Source: Thauera sp. UBA6194 (GTDB taxonomy: Bacteria > Pseudomonadota > Gammaproteobacteria > Burkholderiales > Rhodocyclaceae). From it: a DNA stretch of 12,782 nucleotides. Below the pieces are notes generated by a model. The model had not been told where the DNA came from, ran no database searches, and worked only from the letters and a program-made list of their open reading frames with translations. Below are positions 6,551-12,782 of the stretch, piece by piece. A program made the position numbers and the translations under genes. The stretch covers positions 1-12,782 of the forward strand of contig DITC01000009.1 in the NCBI GenBank assembly GCA_002422685.1. Direction: 5' to 3'. How positions within the stretch are numbered: position 1 is the first letter of the stretch; each line of letters starts with the position of its first letter.

Positions 6551-6578
6551 GCGGGGTTCCAGCACGCGCGGACGCCGG

Positions 6579-7199
6579 CTAGCGACGGCGCGCGGCAGCG
6601 GCGAGGTAGTTCGCATGCAAGCCTTCGACCTGGGCCTGAAGCTCGGCCAGCGTGCCGGCGTTGTCGATGACATCGTCAGCGGCGGCGAGGCGCTCGGCGC
6701 GGCTCGCCTGCGCTGCCATGATGGCGCGGATCTGCGCGTCGGCGAGGCCGCTGCGACGTCGCACGCGCTCGTGCTGCAGCGCCTCGGGGCAGTCGACCAC
6801 GCAGATGCGGTCGCAGCGTTCGCGGTAGCTGTTCGACTCGATGAGCAGCGGAACGGCGAGGACGACGTAGGGACCCGTGGCCGCGAGGCTGCGCCGTGCG
6901 CTCTCGTCCCGGATCATCGGATGCAGGATCGACTCGAGGCGACGTCTGGCCTCGGGCTGTTCAAAAGCGAGCGCGCGCATCGCGGCGCGGTCGAGGCTGC
7001 CATCCGGCGCGATCACGCCATCGCCGAAGCTCTGGCGGATGGCTTCGATCGCGGCACCGCCCGCTGCGGTGAGCGCGTGGGCGATGAGGTCGGTGTCGAC
7101 GACGCTGGCGCCGAGCGCGGCGAAGTGATCGGTGGCGGCGCTCTTGCCGCTGCCGATGCCGCCGGTGAGGCCGACGATGTAGGGGCGTGTGGCGCTCAT
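6579..7199 (-). CDS. coaE: Dephospho-CoA kinase
   Basis: Catalyses the last step of coenzyme A synthesis, ATP-dependent phosphorylation of the 3'-OH of dephospho-CoA, in the cytosol (206 aa, usual length). Walker A is GLTGGIGSGKS (10-20). VVDTDLIAH (33-41), ILHPMIR (91-97), VPLLIE (116-121) and the lid/base region MAAQASRAERLAAADDVIDN (161-180) are all characteristic of CoaE. The ATG at 7199 directly precedes the P-loop strand and has AGGA five bases upstream; the frame stays open further upstream but reads antisense-like low-complexity sequence. The gap to the upstream SPOR gene is 11 bp. In many proteobacteria coaE follows pilD; here it follows a SPOR gene. It shares the block with coaX, the first enzyme of the same pathway. 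Confidence 0.95.
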   Translation of the reverse strand: MSATRPYIVGLTGGIGSGKSAATDHFAALGASVVDTDLIAHALTAAGGAAIEAIRQSFGDGVIAPDGSLDRAAMRALAFEQPEARRRLESILHPMIRDESARRSLAATGPYVVLAVPLLIESNSYRERCDRICVVDCPEALQHERVRRRSGLADAQIRAIMAAQASRAERLAAADDVIDNAGTLAELQAQVEGLHANYLAAAARRR

Positions 7200-7210
7200 G
7201 GCAGTCCTGT

Positions 7211-8176
7211 TCAGCGCGGGGTGCAGGCCTGGCGCCTGGCGCGCACGCCGCGCACCGCCGACTCGACCATGCGCAACTGCTCGTCCGGTACGACCGCCTG
7301 GATGCGGTAGCTCGTGCGCATGCGTGGCTCGACGCCCGCGTTGTCCACGCCGCGGGCGCGGAGCTGGCTCAGCAGCACACGCGCGCGGCTCTCGGTCTTG
7401 AAGACGCCGAGCGAGACGGCGTGCTGCGTGGGGCCGGGCTCCTGCACGATGAAGGTGTCGGTGACACCGAGCAGGTTGAGCTCCACCACCCGACGTTCCG
7501 CGGCGCTGCGGCTGCCCTGCGCGGGAATGCGCACCCACCATGAATCGGGCGTTTCGCTACGGGAGCGCGTCGCGCTCAGCCCGATGCGGCGCAGGCGCTG
7601 GACGAGGCGGTTGGCTTCGTCGTTGCTGAGATCGGCCCAGGCATGGCAGCTCGACTGTGCCACTGCGGGCGTCTGCGGGGGCTCGGGTGCTGGGGCCGGT
7701 TCGGGCGGAGGGGCCGGCTCGGGGGCGGCTGCGGCCGGAGACTCGGGCTCGGGCGTGGGAGCAAGCTCGGCAAGCGCCGTCGCGCCAGCTGCCGGGGCGG
7801 CCTGCGACGAAGGCTCGAGCGCTGCCGACGCGGCAGGCTCCGGGGAGGCCCAGGCCTCGCCCGCAGTGTCTTCAGGCGGGGCGTCGAGATCGCCCACCGC
7901 CTCTTCGGTCGCGGTCTGCGCTGGCGTCGGCGCGCGCGCGGCGCTGTCTTCATCCTCGTCCGCCGCGGACGCCTCGGGCAGCGCCGCGTCGGCGAGCGGG
8001 GCGGCAGGCGGCTCGGGCGTGGCGATGGCGCTGAGTCGGATCCGCTCCGGGCTCAGCTGCTCGGCGATGCGATGTGGTTCGCCGCCGTGCTCGGGGGCGC
8101 CCAGCCAGCCGCGCACGACCGCGTAAGCGAGCACATTGAGGATCAGCAGGAAGATGATCAGGAAGCGCAGGGTCAT
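7211..8176 (-). CDS. SPOR-domain membrane-anchored protein with long Pro/Ala/Glu-rich linker
   Basis: Predicted bitopic inner-membrane protein (321 aa). Residues 3-21 (LRFLIIFLLILNVLAYAVV) form one transmembrane helix with the bulk predicted periplasmic. Residues ~52-175 are a low-complexity Pro/Ala/Glu linker, including an acidic ADEDED run. The C-terminal part resembles SPOR domains, which bind denuded glycan strands at the division septum. It appears to contain two SPOR-like units: ~177-245 (CHAWADLSNDEANRLVQRLRRIGL, then WWVRIPAQGSRSAAERRV) and ~251-312 (QHAVSLGVFKTESRARVLLSQLRARGV, then YRIQAVVP). Septal or peptidoglycan binding is inferred from the family. It lies 59 bp after the TrpB-like gene, separated by a hairpin, and 11 bp before coaE. 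Exact function is unknown; it is not an obvious FtsN or DamX. Confidence 0.8.
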   Translation of the reverse strand: MTLRFLIIFLLILNVLAYAVVRGWLGAPEHGGEPHRIAEQLSPERIRLSAIATPEPPAAPLADAALPEASAADEDEDSAARAPTPAQTATEEAVGDLDAPPEDTAGEAWASPEPAASAALEPSSQAAPAAGATALAELAPTPEPESPAAAAPEPAPPPEPAPAPEPPQTPAVAQSSCHAWADLSNDEANRLVQRLRRIGLSATRSRSETPDSWWVRIPAQGSRSAAERRVVELNLLGVTDTFIVQEPGPTQHAVSLGVFKTESRARVLLSQLRARGVDNAGVEPRMRTSYRIQAVVPDEQLRMVESAVRGVRARRQACTPR

Positions 8177-8192
8177 GCCGCTAGATTAGACG

Positions 8193-8224
8193 AGCGCCGG
8201 TGCGGGGGAAACCCGGCCGGCGCT
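8193..8224 (-). terminator. Nested hairpin between the TrpB-like and SPOR genes, possible attenuator or terminator
   Basis: AGCGCCGG (8193-8200) and CCGGCGCT (8217-8224) pair perfectly, and inside them CGGG/CCCG pair around GGAAA, making a long nested stem. On the minus strand it is followed by CGTCTAATCTAG, which has some T residues but no proper U-tract. It sits just before the SPOR start, so it may partly end transcription from the TrpB-like gene. Confidence 0.42.
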
Positions 8225-8235
8225 GCGGGGTGGTT

Positions 8236-9600
8236 TCAATCGACTTTCGGCAGGTGCGCCAGCGAGTTTGCCACCGCATCGGCCGGGTACTCGAAATCCT
8301 CGAGCTGACCGCTGAAATAGCGCGCGTAGGAGCTCATGTCGAAGTGGCCGTGGCCGGTGAGGTTGAACAGGATGGTCTTGCTCTCGCCGCTGGTCTTGCA
8401 GGCGAGCGCCTCGTCGATCGCCGCCCGGATGGCGTGGCAGGACTCAGGGGCGGGGATGATGCCCTCGGCGCGCGCGAACTGCACGCCCGCCTCGAAGGTG
8501 GCCAGCTGCGAAACGGCTCTGGCTTCGATCAGGCCGGCGTGCAACAGGTTCGACACCAACGGCGAATCGCCGTGATAGCGCAGCCCGCCGGCGTGGATGC
8601 CCGGCGGCATGAAGTCGTGGCCGAGCGTGTACATCTTCATCAGCGGCGTGAAGCCCGAGGCGTCGCCGTAGTCGTAGGCGTAGATGCCCTTGGTGAGCGT
8701 GGGGCACGAGGCCGGCTCGACGGCGACGCAACGCAGGCTGTCGGCGCGCTTGTCCCCCGCGGCCTTGTCGGCGAGGAAGGGGAAGGCGATGCCGGCGAAG
8801 CTCGAGCCACCGCCGCAGGGGCCGATCACTACATCGGGGTAGAGACCGACCTTGTCGAGCTGCTTCTTCGCTTCCAGGCCGATGATGCTCTGGTGCAGCA
8901 CGACGTGGTTGAGCACCGAGCCGAGGGTGTAGTTGGTGTCGGCGCGGCCGGCGGCCTCTTCGACCGCCTCCGAGATGGCGATGCCGAGCGAGCCCGGGTT
9001 GTCCGGATCTTCGGCGAGCAGGCGGCGGCCGGTCTCGGTGTGCGGCGAGGGGCTGGCGAAGACCTCGCCGCCCCAGGTCTGCATCATCAGGCGGCGGTAG
9101 GGCTTCTGGTCGTAGCTGACCTTGACCATGTAGATGCGCACCTCCAGCCCGAACATCTGCCCGGCGAAGGCGATCGACGAGCCCCACTGCCCGGCGCCGG
9201 TCTCGGTGGTCAGGCGCTTGATGCCGGCCTGCTTGTTGTAGAAGGCCTGCGGTACCGCCGAGTTGGGCTTGTGCGAGCCTGCCGGCGAGACGCCCTCGTA
9301 CTTGAAGAAGATCTTCGCCGGCGTGCCGAGCGCCTGCTCGAGGCGAACGGCGCGCACCAGCGGGCTGGGCCGCCACAGGCGGTAGATCTCGCGCACCTCC
9401 TGCGGGATTGCGATCCAGCGTTCGGCGCTCATCTCCTGCTCGAGGATCGCGCCCGGAAAGATCGCGCCCATCTGCTCGGGCGTGGCCGGCTTGCCGTCCG
9501 GGCCCAGCGGGGGCGCGAGCGGCGTCGGCAGGTCGGCGGCGACGTTGTACCAGTGCGTCGGGATGTCGGCGGCGTCGAGCAGGATGCGGGTGGCTTCCAT
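8236..9600 (-). CDS. TrpB2-like pyridoxal-phosphate enzyme (tryptophan synthase beta-chain family)
   Basis: PLP-dependent beta-replacement enzyme of the TrpB2 subfamily (454 aa, longer than the ~400 aa of canonical TrpB). The family joins indole to an activated serine to give tryptophan; some characterised archaeal TrpB2 use O-phosphoserine. Visible are GSHKPNSA with the PLP lysine K111, ETGAGQWG with catalytic Glu about 133 (canonical TrpB has H for W), the phosphate loop CGGGSS (262-267), and C-terminal GHGHFD (417-421). The extended N-terminus (WYNVAADLP, PEQMGAIFP) is typical of TrpB2. GGGAGA precedes the ATG. There is no trpA beside it. It starts 23 bp after coaX in a CoA/biotin block, so it probably works without TrpA or salvages indole. 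Trp synthesis is a family inference; another beta-replacement activity is possible. Confidence 0.9.
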   Translation of the reverse strand: MEATRILLDAADIPTHWYNVAADLPTPLAPPLGPDGKPATPEQMGAIFPGAILEQEMSAERWIAIPQEVREIYRLWRPSPLVRAVRLEQALGTPAKIFFKYEGVSPAGSHKPNSAVPQAFYNKQAGIKRLTTETGAGQWGSSIAFAGQMFGLEVRIYMVKVSYDQKPYRRLMMQTWGGEVFASPSPHTETGRRLLAEDPDNPGSLGIAISEAVEEAAGRADTNYTLGSVLNHVVLHQSIIGLEAKKQLDKVGLYPDVVIGPCGGGSSFAGIAFPFLADKAAGDKRADSLRCVAVEPASCPTLTKGIYAYDYGDASGFTPLMKMYTLGHDFMPPGIHAGGLRYHGDSPLVSNLLHAGLIEARAVSQLATFEAGVQFARAEGIIPAPESCHAIRAAIDEALACKTSGESKTILFNLTGHGHFDMSSYARYFSGQLEDFEYPADAVANSLAHLPKVD

Positions 9601-9623
9601 TGTGGGTCTCCCTTTTGTTCGTG

Positions 9624-10379
9624 TCAGATGGGGGTGGAAATCGAGTGCCCGTCGGCGGCGTGCGTGGCGGCGATGCCCAGCCCGGCGAGGACGAGGTTGT
9701 CGACGCGGCGCAGCGGGATGTCGAGCAGGTCGGCGAAGCTGTCGGCCGCGCCCCCGCCGAGCAGGCAGCGCGCGTCGGGCGCGTGTGCGATCTGGCGAAA
9801 CATGCGCTCGACGGCGCCGGCCTGAGCCTGCAGGCAGCCCGAGCGGATGGCGTCCGCGGTGCGCCTGGGCTGCAGCGCAAAGCGCCCTTCGGCGAACGGC
9901 AGCTGTGCGGTGCCGTGCGCGAGCGACCGCAGCATCAGCGCAACGCCGGGCAGGATGAGCCCGCCGAGGAAGACGCCTTCGGCCGACAGCAGATCCACCG
10001 TGGTCGCCGTGCCTGCGGTGACGACCAGGCAGGGGCCGGCATGGACATGGCGCGCGCCGATGAGCGCGGCCCAGCGGTCGGCGCCGAGCTGCGCGGGCGC
10101 ATCGTAACGGTTGAGCACGCCCGCGCACTGCCGGGTCGATGTCAGCCAGCCCACGTCGAGGCCTGCGCAGGCCGCGCTGATGCGCGCGTCGATCGCGCTG
10201 CCGGCGACATTGCAGCCGTACATGCGCGTGAGCTCGGGGTGCATGGCGCGGATCGTGCCGAGTGCGTCCACCTGTGCATGCTCGAGCGCGCCCTCGGCGA
10301 GGACGTCGAGCGGCTGCGCGGGTGCGACCACTCGCCATTTGATGCGGGTGTTGCCGGCGTCGATCAGCAACAGGCTCAT
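9624..10379 (-). CDS. coaX: Type III pantothenate kinase
   Basis: Phosphorylates pantothenate to 4'-phosphopantothenate, the first committed step of CoA synthesis. Type III enzymes are ASKHA-fold and not feedback-inhibited by CoA (251 aa, normal length). Motifs are the phosphate loop LLIDAGNTRIKW (4-15), the substrate and catalytic region LGADRWAALIGAR (98-110, Asp101), TAGTATTVDLL (121-131), GGLILPG (139-145) and a late LGGGAADS. The ATG overlaps the birA stop as ATGA, and AGGAAG lies upstream inside birA, so the two are translationally coupled. BirA-CoaX is a common betaproteobacterial pair, sometimes fused in one protein. The TrpB-like gene begins 23 bp downstream. Assignment is secure. 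Confidence 0.95.
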   Translation of the reverse strand: MSLLLIDAGNTRIKWRVVAPAQPLDVLAEGALEHAQVDALGTIRAMHPELTRMYGCNVAGSAIDARISAACAGLDVGWLTSTRQCAGVLNRYDAPAQLGADRWAALIGARHVHAGPCLVVTAGTATTVDLLSAEGVFLGGLILPGVALMLRSLAHGTAQLPFAEGRFALQPRRTADAIRSGCLQAQAGAVERMFRQIAHAPDARCLLGGGAADSFADLLDIPLRRVDNLVLAGLGIAATHAADGHSISTPI

Positions 10380-11266
10380 GGGTTCGCTTCCTGTGTTGCC
10401 GGGGCGATGGCCGGCCGCAGCGAGACGTCGCCGGCGAGCACGCGCTGTACGCCGGCGGCGGTGCGCAGCAGCAAGGCGCCGTCCTCGTCGACGCCGGCGC
10501 ACACGCCGGTGAGGACGCTGCCTTCGCCGCTGATGCACACCGGCAGGTCGGCAAAGGCGTTGCGCTGCGCCCAGGCGCCGCGCAGCGCCGTGAAGCCGGC
10601 GGCGGCGTAGCTGGCGAGGAGCTCATGGAGCTGGGTGAGGATGACGCTGAGGACGCGGTCCGCGGCTGGCGGTGCGCGATCGAGGGCGCGCGCGAGATCG
10701 GTCACGCCAGCCTGCTGGCCGGGGATGGCGGTGCCGGGCGGGATGCGCAGGTTGAGACCGATGCCGATGACTGCCGCGGGAGGGCGTCCGCGCGCCGGCA
10801 GCAGCTCGACGAGGATGCCGGCGAGCTTCTCGCCGTGCACGAGCACGTCGTTGGGCCATTTCAGCTGCACGCCTTGCACGCCCAACTCTTCGAGCGCGCG
10901 CGCCAACGCGAGCCCCGCCACGAGGGACAGGCCTGCCGGCGCGGGCGCGCCCGGGGCGAAGCGCCACAGCGCCGAAAAGGTCAGGCTGGCGCCCGGCCAT
11001 GACAGCCATTCGCGCCCGCGGCGGCCGCGTCCGGCGGTCTGCGTGTTCGCAACGAGGACATGCACCCGTCCGTCGTCGGACGGCGGGGCCTCGGTGAGGA
11101 CGCCATTGGTGGAGGCGCATTCCTCGACCCATCGGATCGAGAAGCTGCCCGCGAGCGCGCCCAGACCGGCGTGCACCGCGGCAACCGCTTCTGCCCCTGC
11201 TGCAGGCGCATCCGGAGCGGGCTGAGAGGGCGCAGGCTGCGCGGCAGGAGAAGGACTGGGCGGCAC
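10376..11266 (-). CDS. birA: Biotin--[acetyl-CoA carboxylase] ligase, monofunctional (no HTH domain)
   Basis: Attaches biotin through biotinoyl-AMP to the BCCP subunit of acetyl-CoA carboxylase (296 aa). The ligase domain shows ECASTN (49-54), the adenylate loop QTAGRGRRGREW (76-87), KWPNDV (136-141), KLAGILVE (147-154) and GIGLNL (168-173), then a C-terminal SH3-like domain (GVDEDGALLLRT, VLAGDVSLRP). The N-terminal winged-helix DNA-binding domain of E. coli BirA is absent. Instead about 25 Pro/Ala-rich residues precede the domain, so it should not repress bio genes directly. The start is GTG at 11266 with only a loose GGGA site; no in-frame ATG exists between the upstream stop and the domain, so a later GTG (for example at residue 28 or 31) is possible. 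It overlaps coaX by 4 nt and lies 121 bp after ntrC. Confidence 0.92.
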   Translation of the reverse strand: MPPSPSPAAQPAPSQPAPDAPAAGAEAVAAVHAGLGALAGSFSIRWVEECASTNGVLTEAPPSDDGRVHVLVANTQTAGRGRRGREWLSWPGASLTFSALWRFAPGAPAPAGLSLVAGLALARALEELGVQGVQLKWPNDVLVHGEKLAGILVELLPARGRPPAAVIGIGLNLRIPPGTAIPGQQAGVTDLARALDRAPPAADRVLSVILTQLHELLASYAAAGFTALRGAWAQRNAFADLPVCISGEGSVLTGVCAGVDEDGALLLRTAAGVQRVLAGDVSLRPAIAPATQEANP

Positions 11267-11387
11267 GAGCGGATCCCGGGACGAGCTGGAAAGCCCACAT
11301 TATCCGCGAATGACGGCCAAGCGCGGCATGTGCGCTGCTTCACCCGGGGCGTAATCGCACTCGGCGCGGCCCGTGCGCAGCCCAGGC
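11267..11387. other. Gap between ntrC and birA, no clear signal
   Basis: 121 bp of GC-rich spacer upstream of birA. Only a weak imperfect pairing (CGCAC with GTGCG, about 13-nt loop) is visible, and no convincing -35/-10 pair or T-run. It would have to hold the promoter if birA has its own; otherwise transcription reads through from ntrC. Confidence 0.4.

Positions 11388-12782
<1,395 letters not shown>

Noticed and set aside
7660..8030. Repetitive GC-rich stretch as a possible DNA repeat array
   Set aside because: It encodes the Pro/Ala/Glu linker of the SPOR protein with irregular units; no fixed-length DNA repeat.
8200..9825. 541-codon open frame on the plus strand opposite the TrpB-like gene
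   Set aside because: Mirror of the real gene's codon periodicity with no recognisable motif; the TrpB family motifs are on the minus strand.
9408..10610. 400-codon plus-strand frame over coaX and birA
   Set aside because: Antisense to two genes with complete catalytic motifs and coupled ATGA overlap. No family features.
9601..10626. Leftward frame extending the TrpB-like gene through coaX into birA
   Set aside because: The extension is Arg/Ala low-complexity in another frame of coaX; ATG 9600 has a ribosome site and a family-like N-terminus.

Overview
This is a GC-rich chromosomal window made up almost entirely of housekeeping genes, and coding density is high on both strands. The gene content and protein sequences point to a betaproteobacterium, most likely in the Rhodocyclales (Thauera/Azoarcus-like). 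Signs are a UbiH-family hydroxylase, a DsbC, a DUF815 ATPase next to a Nudix/TenI fusion, a YacG-ZapD-CoaE cluster, a BirA without a DNA-binding domain, a type III pantothenate kinase and an NtrC. The genus is inferred from remembered family resemblance, not from a search.

Layout. 114-2033 (+): a UbiH/UbiF-type flavin hydroxylase followed closely by periplasmic disulfide isomerase DsbC. 2112-3338 (-): lipoprotein murein transglycosylase MltA, convergent with dsbC across a short gap that holds a large inverted repeat. 3339-3599: a divergent promoter region. 3600-5419 (+): DUF815 ATPase, translationally coupled to a Nudix hydrolase fused to a thiamine-phosphate-synthase-like (TenI) domain. These converge on the leftward block across a gap holding two palindromic hairpins.

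5476-11266 (-): seven genes read in the order birA, coaX, TrpB2-like tryptophan synthase beta, SPOR-domain membrane protein, coaE, zapD, yacG. birA and coaX overlap by ATGA and the remaining gaps are short. GC-rich hairpins between the TrpB-like and SPOR genes and between coaE and zapD may subdivide the block. 11388-12782 (-): the nitrogen response regulator NtrC, lacking only its first few codons at the window edge.

Themes. The leftward block brings together the first (CoaX) and last (CoaE) steps of coenzyme A synthesis and the biotin ligase that activates acetyl-CoA carboxylase. It also holds cell-division factors (ZapD and possibly the SPOR protein) and the gyrase inhibitor YacG. MltA and the SPOR protein act on or bind peptidoglycan. 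The TrpB-like gene fits this theme least well.

No mobile element, CRISPR array, tRNA or rRNA was recognised, and there is no clear sign of an exotic system. The points most worth a second look are the Nudix-TenI fusion with altered metal-site residues and its coupling to an uncharacterised ATPase, the TrpB2-like gene inside a CoA/biotin operon, a cysteine cluster in the MltA linker, and tandem SPOR-like repeats.
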